Shown: in pieces, positions 32,001-38,400 of the stretch
Position numbering within the stretch: the stretch's first letter is position 1
Layout: every line of letters begins with the position of its first letter
Assembly: GCA_934096715.1 (NCBI GenBank)
Contig: CAKOMQ010000006.1
Location: 1 to 59,776 of the forward strand
Length of the DNA stretch: 59,776 nt
Source of the DNA: an uncultured Bacilli bacterium
GTDB taxonomy: Bacteria; Bacillota_I; Bacilli_A; RF39; UBA660
Direction: 5' to 3'
The notes under the pieces: generated by a model
What the model was told of the DNA's origin: nothing
The model's input: the letters and a program-made list of their open reading frames with translations, nothing else
Databases searched by the model: none
Position numbers and translations under genes: made by a program

Positions 32001-32235
32001 CTACAGATAGCGTTTTATTTGTTGTATCTACTGTAGTTGATACTCTCTCCCATTTAGGTTTGTATATAGGATTTATTGTTCCTCTTTCTACTCCTATTCC
32101 CGCTTTTGATAGTTTTAAGTTTGCTTGATATGATTCTTTTGTGGTTTTATTGAACTTTATAAAAAGCCCTAATATTCCAATTATGGCTATTATTGTTATT
32201 ATTATTTTTACTACTTTTTTTCTCTTTGTTAACAT
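14005..32235 (-). CDS. Giant 1: 6,076-residue surface repeat protein
   Basis: The start has a basic N-terminus and one membrane segment (about 8-28) with no good signal-peptidase site, so it is probably anchored by its N-terminus. Order by approximate residue: Ig-like domains (50-920); a lead-in plus DUF285 block 1 (925-1395); Ig-like domains (1395-2125); a LamG-like insert (2140-2320); one Ig-like domain; DUF285 block 2 (2440-2870); Ig-like domains (2870-4180); an InlB/Flg_new-like element (about 4240-4300); a beta-helix-like Gly-Gly region (4300-5135); and a C-terminal module (5135-6076). There is no LPXTG motif or C-terminal anchor. Ig-like units recur with DKYF or DKYY and EWSG motifs. 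GGAGGA precedes the ATG and a paralogous promoter lies about 50 bases upstream. A cell-surface adhesin or filament is likely. It begins mid-module, matching the end of giant 2. Confidence 0.9.
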   Translation of the reverse strand: MLTKRKKVVKIIITIIAIIGILGLFIKFNKTTKESYQANLKLSKAGIGVERGTINPIYKPKWERVSTTVDTTNKTLSVVVKGLANEAQKINANTNINYSSDVTSTLSADDITVYIDGVEITDKTHPKVQVSEGKVTTNTTTGKTEVTHTILLSDFDAGRLGKTYREWSGNVTLKIAGRGKDESTYTSNVLKDNDYGNRSMMEIDTTGTWVDINMKDETTDHYQAGVMFTDFIVPELTYNYSTSDINYDNKTLTMNFSVTDKYFLSTDLRDDTTGSNLTVQLKDDPTAPVNQNITKELIYLGDINDTVNGQTVKVGERYKLVIKGLQQQTLDGNYKNYSGPITIAFPKGVVKDKSNNPSPAKAITIGVNEPDQTGTDKIVDVVDPMWKTQNINIDHTNNKVTVDLLGTDKYYQSNNLTTDKIKVIVDGEEATSIKKTLSAKPTALKETRNGQSVQYGIQYTLTLENWEQTTKQTSPVSKQFFEWSGTTKIEIAKDTITDQSGNTSNAQTFTLGHVDFIKPKIERVSSTKDATSKTETIVFNVFDKYLKTTNLVTEDEISVYVDNELASEITKTITKRTDITGLVNNTNKVIGHQYTLVLGNFEQTRTAINFDREYSDWSGNVKIRIKEGAVEDTNTPTSNKNAQTDIAGEFIDFIKPNVTYQYSTSNINYDNKSFTMVFDVTDKHFASSTLDINDLTIKIDNKDIDWTKVNKSLSVSDRTNVVNGTSKVIGKRYTLELSNLEQLLVKDGDNYLDYSGVITVVVPKNKVSDTTGNWNNEKTITSGINIPGGSGNGQVVDVVDPLVEKISSSANAINKTATVKFKVTDKYFAKSTITKDNIKVIINGQDTAGITRTLTSTELKEQRTVNGTTTTVQYGVEYTVTISGFASDVNQVKVKIPQGYVTDTYNNRNKETDLIVYNALKLTSSETDSTSGFLGSASNTNATIKGIQRQNIDNVTFEKMIPNSIYDHVAKKITDKTKAWDVSAQGDESIVAWFVDSETKNGTYKIHIASNTAQTLKEDVSNSEVFGNMNSSNLFKCIGQSENCTSSETITNLNLLNTSSVTNMRWMFQDTGANAMTTLNLGDFDTSNVTHMGAMFAGTGYNKMTTLNLGNKFNTSKVTAMDYMFNNTGYMKMTDLILGGEFNTSKVKLMQYMFCKTGHEVMVSLDLGGQFNTILVENMSHMFEETGYTLMETLNLGGQFNTSNVTEMVAMFKNCGRKMSGLNLGKEFNTVKVTNMSYMFYCVGFEKLQSLDLGEKFSTSNVNNMSYMFAGVGQVSPLTSINLGKEFDTSNVTRMEFMFHCAGGAALTSLDLGDKFDTSKVTNMGYMFNECGTVALTSLDLGPMFTQISNSRDNMFNNTGKSGAITIYASEQIYLDKNNFKLNTNATSSAINFTRGTINPKYRTEWVKEASELKIDTSDLSKSKITITLRGRTNAEAGKDHTSNVSSTLTKDAVHVFFDNGKEATTITKEVATATTATNAITGANDVIQVITLSNLEEASRQAGKDYKEWSGNISLKIDKKTLCDIYGNQNLKAIDTSGTMTDIVIKEDENIDANSSGTMFADYIRPEFTYKYQTEDINYDDKILTVDFSVTDKYFSSTKLRKDTKAENITVNLKDDKNAPVNSNIRKSLSYIEDINDTVDGKTVKVGEKYRLEIVGLEQQTLDGKYKNYSGPMTLAFPEGTITDKSGNTSAAKSITIGVNEPDQTGSDKIVDVVDPMWRTDNIKIDHDNNKVTVDLIGTDKYYASNSLTTGKIKVIVDGEEASSITKTLSSTPEKLTETRNGETVQYGVKYTLTLSDWEQAGKQTDPAKSFFEWSGTTQIEIAKDTITDQSGNTSNMQKFELGHVDFIKPKIERVSSSKNASNKTETIVFNVFDKYLDTTDQVTADEISVYVDGESASQISKTLTKTSDITALVNNTSRIVGQQYTLVLGNFEQKRTSINYDREYSDWSGNVEIKVAAGAVKDTNTPVPNKNIATDIAGEFIDFIKPNATYQYSTSDINYDGKTFTMVFDMTDKHYASGTLSLSDLAIRVDGEEPNWDDTGVHGVIKKLTVTDRTNTVNGQTKVIGKRYTLKLSHLEQLEKLEGKETMDYSGVVTVAIPANKIVDTTGNKNNALTITSGIETKGESGYGEIGLPARNTVMAIGTNPGGSSASGGFANMNVYSLEISNETGVISSYDATNNTGNGHNNSSTTWKDLTGSNTGTINGATWENDYLKLDGVNDWVNLGQINFTNYASLDITVSMNSVSGEQDLVGNWEGGGVGIYLSGGYPVFEVFSKNSNKYVNIRSTSQIKVNEKTNIKAIYDGNNLYLYINGKPVTGTVVDVVDPIWERVSSSASAADQTATITVKGTDKYFASSKLTTDKIKILVNGEEVKSDVSINVGTATPVYSADGTTRIGDQYTIQFSGSGLPKDTNQIKIQIQPGTITDKSGNTNKATDLLVYNTLIRTSAENARTSGFLGSENSKNTKVKTIQRQNIDNVTFIDKIPSTVYDKSANAYVDDTAWDVSAMQDKTILAWYETNANGSIKVYIGSDNEIFANYDSSHLFDWVGFAELCTSTETITNISLLNTNSVTNMASMFRNMGYRSMTSFDLGSNFSTVNVTDMNYMFADTGRLKMTNINLQNINTAKVNNMAHMLHGLGAAEMTELKLGDNFNTQNVTDMNYMFFQTGLTKLKALDLGTKFDTNQVTNMSYMFTEAGKESMETLNLGKNFDTSNVTNMECMFESTGYTSMTSLDLGEKFNTGKVTNMNYMFEFTGHEAMTSLKLGQNFDTRNVTKMASLFNETGLKKLQELKLGDKFYTEQATDMTNMFRLTGNEALQVLDLGPAFTKISENHDYIFFNTGKYGQIVIYTSEQIYVGKNNFKLNTDQTTSAIDFTRGTINPKYRTEWVKEASTITIDKNDLSKSNITITLRGRTNAEAGKDYISDVTSSLKAENIHVLFDGEEATSISKELSEVTTATNEITEAQDVKHVLTITNFEEKLRQEGKNYKEWSGNISLKIDKKTLKDTTYNNQNLKAIDTSGTMTDVEIQETEKVTQNTNGTMFTDYIKPEFTYEYTNTKIDYDKKNVTVVFDVTDKYFKESTVSINNMTIKVDGVEPDWKKVERQFAKKTIPSDQTIGNIIYKANGDIYTIVNGKEQKIGERYELVIDGLETKNGEGYSGTVTLAFPEGVIEDQSKNKSNAKTITIGVDDPSNHPEHKDPTIVDVVNPLWSYGTSSISRVRDGAEADTVDVTIIGSDKYYKTNTLTPDKIKVYVDDNLESSISKNITQITDANTLKQLAIKQNLADIDNIKLIGYKVTLGNFGNISGTTKIVIDAGTIQDESGNTNIETPIPVGNPEWTENGDNSANPIYPAFRDNIVDFIKPTINYKYSDVTGEKNPNIDYENKTLTVKFTVTDKYFRESSVMKEDGTLNKDNVKIKVAGTDLTDQLNTTITSADITNGKEYTLVVSNFELAYNTGNEYQDYSGEVQLVFTAGKIEDTSGNKNNAKTITIDTDDGDDEDNAIIVDVVDPLIEKTEDNLSKMNASNVIDRNLTNETGTVSVVVKATDKYLNKGTLETTENVSKIRVKVEKPNGETVYPDTITKQVYQMSKNSTSVTYRITLGNFGENEGVTSIIIPEGVIIDKYGNTNRETELLVGNATWTETGDTKGEYTAFRDSIVDFTRPTWRYATSSISRNRDAETGTVTVKLLGNDIYYLKDTLTTSDINVYVSNSNSPESPITTITKSLEKITDEAELNGASVGYNLTLGNFGTYDGQVKIKIAEDTIKDTSGNGNIETEIFVGNKDWIENDVETDTTNPKYTAFRDSIVDFIKPTVTYKYAEGINPIVDQENKQTTIFFDVTDTNFLESNITVDDIQILVDDMNVTKTLTKTLTSSDITDNSKNGVRYKLTLSNFELDANLENEIFRRHSGKIELIIAPSKVKDTSGNTNIETRIIVDDDNGDNANNYIKVDFINPKLYYVDKFISWAQRYATVTIAGTDRFYDFDTKLTADDISIYELNRNGQYVQRTDLPITVTPVKTQYGYNFVVRLDEFEEEFKQLKISIPANRIGDTEGHFNEATDIFVDLDNKKPVWKYMSSDTTKFESENSISFTVKGQDTFLDLERSGLTNANVKIYKDGEDITNTDNITVTDLGADETEISKTFKIDVKGLTEIGNYSLVLQKETLIDDFENKSNTTTISFSKSAISSNTDNYTMVTYHVTPDFEQTHQAYVHELMSVNKTGTNYQNTTYRASSIGEIYSDGLNTPFAEPFKYENGEQKAYSFNGWAVASEKGFSDENSKVYGLYEEIPNTVTHLNAVWQEATVVFVSKNGKNSNDGKSPTTPVKDLQTAYSKLNSSGNASNNIIVIMDAIEWNSSDTLKGNATITSLYAGVDYMVTGAELKISSNINIDGDVTFDNIKLYSNSSAVNNGKNSLAKGNYSNVLITNYGDVILGRGIVTPSDQYTFGAVVGGNYKTEETSGTIGIHKVIVESGKYNDIIAGSSLETNSQKNKYVTHEITIGTMKESAVNRNDKVTITGYLAMGEAEDKCYPFNSEGLQSANSGYELYYSKTNIYSATFTGENKYSEDSEGASIYLRAINGFTDGKTEFNIYCGDVNGNVYAGSRESTTKSNDSTGQADVNMLNFYGGHINGDIFGHGNTTSTGNSILTFEGCFGLTGNIFGGSKTTKEGSAKVTGNTDIKINSSIIIDGNIYGGSSGVIVKSIVNENTGAIVGDTNITLNAGTIKGDIFGGGYNCGATGSSNITIKNGQVIGNTYGGAYQNQVKTTANINILGGTVSNVYGGNVLTIQTQQNADTTSQNANIVIGKTDERTTPTVNGKIFGSGKFDRVGKAEIQLVKCATTPTVYGGSDGSGITNETEIYLKGMTTNTIYGGSDTDGIVTTSKIYLQTGTTTDVYGGGYGGTTTTSNVTFEGNSTVESIFGGSNTNGTVGTSNIQLKSGNLTNVYGGGNSAIVGSTNVTLDGITIDTIYGAAKNAGATTNTNVVLKSGKVKDTFGGGYNIGATNAKVTQKGATVTNIYGGTNGLVESAGTTTNSNVTVENAQVNNVYGGNKNNGITRNTKINIAGTSKILGELYGGGYNTDIGTSSATGTTIINISGGTIPNDVNGGSKGATVYGKTNINIGKDAVTDNTLQEGNIDIEGNIYGAGNNKVEGDTHIVLDNSEQSPITFNNSIFGSGEGVDYSDNSTVKVKDFGTAESAYDMISIQRTGKVSIQNSYLELMGAQDTNNYYQRTSYTLNRVSKGLALLDNSTVYTRRGFNMVGGFESLVTSDDGTTTKETVNIENGTVTQNVNNRLYTFEGVNLIFAKQEGELSDRSNEDIWGDVNGMAFFGMYRIGRTSGSKEYDIYAPDYSGTATTNMFANGTYIEGRHKTSHDTTVDGFYTNVVGESKTATPQVIEVTDYGRYYDWIVGADIVNYNTSVIASTYSTYAMSELSLDFKKFVNNVTYSGTSFAVDRVSTNALNTDVNLTDKLTLPTYSENANNTFALTMNTSDEGWHKGGTTNIYTNDNGSFDGDSIFRTDNSGDPSTLVFRIFNSVNVTETKDLGYINVVLTAKARTGEDASIGSTFKVVIAINIQSLYEQDKECYMPSFTNRIETELNYTTDASVNISYMLYKSAVGAQTDIYKTGDYRVLSTSSPLPKDTKITLKDKGDSSNKVYYYQTTSDADYDATDNSTGSTRYIYKLSKFIEMGGSDKSAKYEDDNSKYYHNGYALEKYDVTIDYIDSNLDTNRLAQETYLELKGSSGVTKYNNDDKVLKYNLYNDKANFEENVVTDDGNTSYTVFENLTIPFTFDGIIQEQQTENGDNIQDTKYYDKIAGLAVEITSESGERVKAPEVQNLKIYDKTDSKYYEVGADGVIRVPLSEGLAQVHNKYDLILTQSSVPSGTYYAKIYFFSSDDGLHYSGAISQVKQIRIIFINKLLGLAGLEAVDNSRIINKNTRLNLVDGDGLDFTVTLSSPTEDTNVRVELYKRNPTYTIAEDGTASYNDIGYTKVDLKDYLENMDGSEWKTPEECVDQGLITETGSKEYMVIERKERPNDGDLVESAKFNKKIKEGISTGEYRLVFKAYSNNTLVQSISKSFIVTP
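16830..19340 (-). repeat. Beta-helix-like Gly-Gly repeats in giant 1
   Basis: Over about 840 residues the protein repeats short strands separated by turns of the form IYGGS, VYGGG or IFGGS, each followed by a TTSNI or TNTNV strand. The spacing is about 20 residues. A VVFVSKNGKNSNDGKSP stretch precedes it, as in right-handed parallel beta-helix proteins. The fold is inferred from the pattern. Confidence 0.65.
19340..19510 (-). other. InlB/Flg_new-like element in giant 1
   Basis: The segment containing YSFNGWAVASEKGFS and ending THLNAVWQ matches the small beta-grasp repeat of Listeria InlB and Flg_new domains (FxGWxxx ... LxAxW). A single copy sits just before the beta-helix-like region. Confidence 0.55.
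23670..24540 (-). repeat. DUF285 block 2 of giant 1, about 10 repeats
   Basis: About ten copies of a 29-residue (87-base) unit with consensus FxTxxVTxMxxMFxxxGxxxMTxLxLG, the BspA-like DUF285 type. The block is capped by a variant copy leading into IYTSEQIY and a fresh Ig-like domain. Confidence 0.85.
25290..25800 (-). other. LamG/concanavalin-like insert in giant 1
   Basis: Between two Ig-like domains is a unique stretch containing TWKDLTGSNTGTINGATW, LKLDGVNDWVNLG, DLVGNWEGGGVGIYL and NLYLYINGKPV. This order of strands is that of LamG/concanavalin-A-like domains, which often bind glycans. It is the only copy in either giant. Confidence 0.75.
28110..29070 (-). repeat. DUF285 block 1 of giant 1, about 11 repeats
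   Basis: About eleven 29-residue DUF285 units, for example FDTSNVTRMEFMFHCAGG. The lead-in (about 29,070-29,460) includes RQNIDNVTFEK and AWDVSAQGDESIVAWF, a lead-in also seen before other blocks. Confidence 0.85.
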
Positions 32236-32286
32236 ATTTTTCCTCCGTTTTTTGAGTCAATATTTCTATCTTATTTCTCTACTTAT

Positions 32287-32315
32287 TTTATATCATAACA
32301 TACTATTTTTTTCAA
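32287..32315 (-). promoter_or_regulatory. Promoter of giant 1
   Basis: TTGAAA (32310-32315), 17 bases, TATAAA (32287-32292), with TGA directly before the -10 (extended -10). The sequence from TTGAAA to the -10 is nearly the same as upstream of giant 2, which argues that both are real. The ATG is about 50 bases downstream. Confidence 0.75.
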
Positions 32316-32393
32316 CGTTTTTCGGCATTTTTTTCGAAAAAAAAAGAACCAATTTTGGCACTTTTTTCTATTGTTTTTTTGCGCAAAAAAGTA

Positions 32394-32460
32394 CCAGTCT
32401 TGGGACAAAACAGAACCGGTCCCAAATGCGCAGTGAGCAAAAAAGAACCGGTCCCAAATG
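32394..32460 (-). repeat. Two copies of a GGACCGGTTCT hairpin element
   Basis: Copies lie at 32428-32460 and 32394-32428 in minus-strand orientation, each starting CATTTGGGACCGGTTCT. The second folds by itself through TTGGGAC (32400-32406 complement) and GTCCCAA. A third copy lies at 56841-56873 on the opposite strand. These are short non-coding interspersed repeats around the giant genes. Confidence 0.6.
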
Positions 32461-32470
32461 TCCCGGTTCT
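32438..32470 (-). terminator. Intrinsic terminator of giant 2
   Basis: An 8-bp stem AGAACCGG/CCGGTTCT (32463-32470 with 32444-32451) is followed on the minus strand by six T. It lies five bases past the giant 2 stop. Confidence 0.75.
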
Positions 32471-32474
32471 ATTT

Positions 32475-35400
32475 TTATTGTGCATCTTTAAATGCTTTTA
32501 TTGATGAGTAAACTGCTTCTGGTGCATAGATTGTAAGATTTGCTGTTCCACAGTTTGTAAATATGTTGTCATGTGTTTCTGCTATTTGTGTGAATGCTGG
32601 TCCTAAATCTAGTTTTGTCATTGCTGTTGTTCCTGTTCCTTTAAACATTTCTGTCATGTCTGTTACTGTTGTTGTGTAGAATTTGTTTCCTAAGTCTAAA
32701 CTTGTCATTGCTGTATGTCCTGCACTATAGAACATTCTATACATGTTTTCTACACTGCTTGTATTGAATTTTTCTCCTAGATTTAATGTTGTCATTGCTG
32801 TGTATCCACATTCATAAAACATATTACTCATATCTGTAACTTTACTTGTGTCGAATTCTCCTCCTAAATCTAAGCTTGTCATCTTCTCTCTACCAGTTCT
32901 ATAGAACATACAATACATATTTTCTACTTTACCTGTTTTGAAGTTTCCTCCTAGATTTAATGTTGTCATTGCTGTATATCCTGTTTCATAGAACATTTCT
33001 GCCATTGTTGTTACTGCACTTGTATCAAAACTACTTCCTAAGTTTAAGCTTGTCATTGCTTTATATCCGCAACTTCTAAACATTTTTTCTGTGCTTGTTA
33101 CACTATTTGTAATGAATTGTCCTCCTAGGCTTAATCCTGTCATTGCTGTGTATCCACAATTTTCGAACATTTCACTCATGTTAGTAACTGCACTTGTGTT
33201 AAAGTTGCTTCTTAGGTTAAGACTTGTCATTGCTGTGTATCCGCAGCTTCTAAACATTTGATGCATATTTGTTACTTTAGATGTGTAGAATGAAGTTCCT
33301 AAATCTAATGATTTCATTGCTGTAAATCCACACTCATTGAACATGTATGTCATTGTTGTTACATTGCTTGTATTAAAGTTTGATCCTAGATTTAATGTTG
33401 TCATTGCTTTGTAACCTGTTGTTTCAAACATTGCTGATGTACTTGTTACATTAATTGTATTAAAGTTGCTTCCTAAATCTAATGTTGTCATTGCATTATA
33501 TCCTGTTCCACGGAACATTCTGTACATATTTGTTACACTGTCTGTGTCTAATAAACTAATATTAGTAATTGTTTCTTGTGATGTACATTTTGTTGAATAT
33601 CCTATGTATGAGAATAATTGTGCTGAATTTTGGTTTGCAAATACTTTGCTGTTGCTTATATCTTCTGTTGTTTTCTGTGCATTGTTATTTGCAATATGGA
33701 TTTTATATGCTCCATTTTTTGTTTCGCTATCTACATACCATGCGACAATTGATTGATCTCCTTGTGCTGATACATCCCATGCTCTTGTTGTGTCTGCAAT
33801 CTTCTTGTTTACATGGTCATATACTGTACTTGGAATTACTCTTTCAAATGTTACATTGTCTATATTCTGTCTTTGTATCTTACCACCTAAGAATGCACTT
33901 GTTGTTGATGATTCTGTCGTTGCTAATTTTAATGCATTGTAGACAATTAAGTCTGTCTGTTTATTTCCGTTTTTAGAAGTATCAGTTACATATCCTTCTG
34001 GCACTCTAACTATAACTTGGTTGACATCTTGTGCAAATCCAGAAATTGTTAATGTGTATTCTACACCATATTGAACTGTTTTTGTTGTACTTCCAGATAC
34101 TTTTTGTTCATTTAATGCTGTACTTGTTAATGTTCTAGTAATTCCTGATGTTTCTTTTCCATTAACTATCACTTTTAGATTATCCCCTGTTATTGTACTC
34201 TTTGCAAAATATTTATCTGTTACTTTAAATTTAACTGTTGCAGTTCTATTTATTGCATTTGCAGAAGAACTTATACGTTCAACTAATGGATCTACAACGT
34301 CAACTACTTGTCCGCTTCCACTACCACCTGGAACCGTAATTCCTGATGTTAATGTAGTTGCATTGTTCCAATTTCCTGTTGTATCTTCAACTTTGTTTGC
34401 TGGTATTGCTACTGTAATTATACCACTGTAATCTAAGTAGTTGTCACCACTCATTACTTGAAGTTGTTCCAAATTAGTTAATGTTAATGTATAACGTTGT
34501 CCAACTAATCTTGATACCTCTTTTACAACTCCATTTTCTGTAGTTTTTACTGTATTGTATCTATCTGTTACTTGTAGTGATTTTGTTACTTTGTTCCAAT
34601 CAACATCTTCTCCATCAATCTTGATATTTAAATCACTTATTCCTAAGTTTGCTAATCTGTAATGTTTGTCTGTGATGTCAAATACCATTGTAAATGTCTT
34701 TGTTCCATAGTTTATGTCTGATGTTGCATATTGATATGTTACATTTGGTTTTATGCTATCTACAAAGTCTCCAGCAAGTGTTGTTGCTTCGTTTGCATTA
34801 TTTGATGTATCTGTTGCTGTTCCAGCATCAATCTTAATTGCTACATTACCACTCCAATCTGAATACTCTCTGTCATAGTTTATTGATGTTCTTGTTTGTT
34901 CAAGGTTTGTTATTTCTAATGTGTAACGTTTTCCTACAAGTTGGCTACTTCCATTTACTGTAGCTGTAAAGTCTTGAATATCTGTAATTGTCTTTGTTGC
35001 TCCTGTTGCTTCTTCGCCATCTACAAGTACATGTATTTTAGAAGTATCAGTTTTGCTTATTGAAGATGTCTTTAAGTATTTATCTACAACATCAAATACG
35101 AATGTTTCTTTTTTGTTGTCAGTGCTCTTTGTTGATGATACTTTTATAACCTCTGGTTTTAATGTATCAACATGTCCTAAAGATACCTCAAATACTTTAT
35201 TGCTATTAGAGTAATTGTCTTGTATTGTTCCTGCTGGAATTACTAATTTCATGGCTCCAGAATATTCTCTATATACTCTTCCTGTTGATGAATTTGCTGC
35301 ATATTTGTCTCTTTGAGCTTTAAATACTTCATCTGTTTCTTCTAAGTCTGATAATGTAAACTTATAGTGAACTCCATATGTTACTGTACTTCCATCTCTG

Positions 35401-38400
35401 GTTTCTGTTAAGTCTTTTACTTTTGTTAGAGTTCTTGTAATATTTGCATTACTTCCTGTAGCTGTAATATTAACTCCATCTACCCAAACTTGTATTTTGT
35501 CTGCTGTTAAAGAATTTGATTTATAGTATTTATCTGTACCATATAAATCCATTGTTGCTGTAATTTTTCCTGTTGAACTATCAACAGTTTTTTGTAAGTT
35601 TTCTACTCTCCATACTGGGTCTACAACATCTACTATTTGTTGACTTCCAGTTTGATCTGGTTCATTTATTCCTATTGTTATTGTTTTTGAATTATTAGCA
35701 TTTCCTGATGTATCTGTTACAACATTTTGTGGTATTGATATACTCATTGGTCCACTGTAATCTTTATATTTTCCATTTGTAATATCTTGTTGTTGTAATC
35801 CTTTAATTACTAGTGTGTATTTTTTACCAATTACCTTTGTTCCTTCTTTTACATCTTCGACTTTTGAAAATTCTTTAGTAACATTGTTGTTTACTTGTGC
35901 TGTTTCATCATCTTTCATTTTTAGTACTATTTGATCTGCTGTTAATGTTGATGCTAAGAAGTATTTATCTACTACTGAGAATTGTACTGTTAATGTTTTA
36001 TCATTATGGTTTATATTTGAATCTGCATATATATATGTAAATTCTGGTTTTATAAAGTCAGAGAACATTGTACTTGTACTTGAAGTATTATTTTTTGTTT
36101 CTGTAGTATTATTTTTCAATTCTATTGGTTGCATTGTTCCTGATGTATCAACTTCTGCTAATGATTTATTACCATAAGAATCTGATAATATTCCCTTAGC
36201 TATTTGAATTGCTACATTACCACTCCACTCTTTGTAGTTCTTTCCGTCTTGTCTCTTTAATCCTGTTGAATCTAATTTTTGTTCAAAGTTTGATAATGTT
36301 ATTGTATATTCTACTTCTTTTTTGCCTGTTGTACTATTTGTTGTTGCTCCTCCTGTTATTGCTACAAGAATTTTGCTCTTGTCTGATGCACTTGTTGTTA
36401 ATTCTGCTTTTTCTCCATCTACATATACTGTTAAATTACTTGCTGTTAATGTTCCCGTTACATCACTTGAATAATTTACTGGTGATGTAATGTATGCATT
36501 TCCTTTAACTTTTACTGTCATTGTCTTATTTGTCGTATTTATAGAACTTGATAATTTTGTCCATTCTGGTCTATAAATTGGATTTATATTTCCTCTTGTA
36601 TAATTTATAGTTGTTGTTGAGCTTGTATTCAACTTGAATTTGTTCTTTGTTGAATATATTGCTTCTGGTGCATATATTGTTATTCCTGATGCTCCTGTAG
36701 TGCTATTGTTTACAAAACTTGTTGTTGCTATTTTTGTAAATGCTGGTCCTAAGTCAAGTGTTTTCATTGCTGTTGTACCTGCACTTTCAAACATATCAGT
36801 CATATTATTAGCACTTGTTGTATAGAAATTATCGCCTAAATCTAATTTTACAAAATCTGTTGAACTAGCGCCTATGCCTCTAAACATTATTTCCATATTT
36901 TCTACTTTACTTGTATTAAATAAGTCTCCTAATGTTAATGACTTTAATTTTTCACTTCCAATGTAATTAAACATTCCATTCATACTTTTTACATTTTGTG
37001 TATCAAATTTAGTTCCTAAGTTTAATTCTGTCAATTCTTTTCTTCCACATTCACTAAACATCCAATCCATGTCAGTTACTTTAGTAGTATTGAAACTGTC
37101 ACCTAACTTAAATGTTTTCATTGAGTTTTGTCCAGCTTTTCCAAACATGCTATTCATACTTGTTACATTGCTTGTATTAAATGCTGTATATGTTGAATCT
37201 CCTAAAATTAAGCTTGATAATTTGTTTAATCCAAAGTTATTAAACATATATGTCATAGTTATTACATTTCTAGTATCAAAATTATTTGTAAATGTTAATC
37301 CTGTCATTGCATTAGCACCTGTATACCAGAACATTGCGTGCATATTGGTTACATTTATTGTATATAACAAATTCAAATTTGTTATAGTTTGTGCTGATGT
37401 ACATATTGATGAACGACCTATATGTGCAAATAAATAACTTGAATTTTGATTTCCAAATATTTGGTCATTACTTCCTATATATACTTTGTAAGAATTGTTT
37501 GAATTCTTTGTGTACCAAGCCATAATAGATTTATCTTGTCTTGCTGATACGTCAAATGGTGCTGATGTAGTTGAAGTTGCTGTTGTTGGCATTGTATTTA
37601 AGCTTGATAAGAATGTTACATTATCAATATTTTGTCTTTGAATTCCTGTCATTCCTAAGAATACACTTGTTGCTTCTGTTTCAGAGTTTGTTTCTTTTAA
37701 GCAGTTGTAAATTATGAATTCTGATGCTTCATTCTTATTATTAGATTGATCAACTAAAACTCCTTCTTTTATACGTATCTTAACTTGATTTCTATTAATT
37801 GGGTATCCTGAAACGCTTATTGTATATTTGTTTCCGTATTGTACCTGTGTTGTTGTTCCATTTACTATTCTGTCTTCTTTTAATGCTGTTGGATTACTTA
37901 CAGTTACTGTTACAGAACTTGTTATGTCTGTTCCATCTGCCCATACTGTAATTGCATTTTTCATTTCTGTTGCTGTACTTGGTGCTGTTTTCCAGTATGT
38001 ATCTGTTGCTTCTATAACTAATTGAGAAGTTTTTGCACTTAAATCTACTGTTGTTCCTGTTTTTCTCCAAATTGGTCTTACAACATCGACTACTGTCTCG
38101 CTTCCTCCATTCGGAATGCTAACTCCAGAAGTAATTGTTTGGTTGTCTTTTCTATTATTAGAAGTATCCTTTATTTCATATCCATTTATTGCAACTGTTA
38201 TAATACCACTATAATTTAAAGTATTTTCACCTTGTTCTATTTCTAATTGCTCTAAATTAGATATTGTCAAAGTATATTCATTACCAATTACCTTTGTTAA
38301 AGTTTCTACATTTCCTGTTGAAGTATTTGTTGCTTTAATATTATTTGCATAAATATTTGTGTCAGAGTTTAATGAAATATCAACTTTTCCTTGTGCCGCT

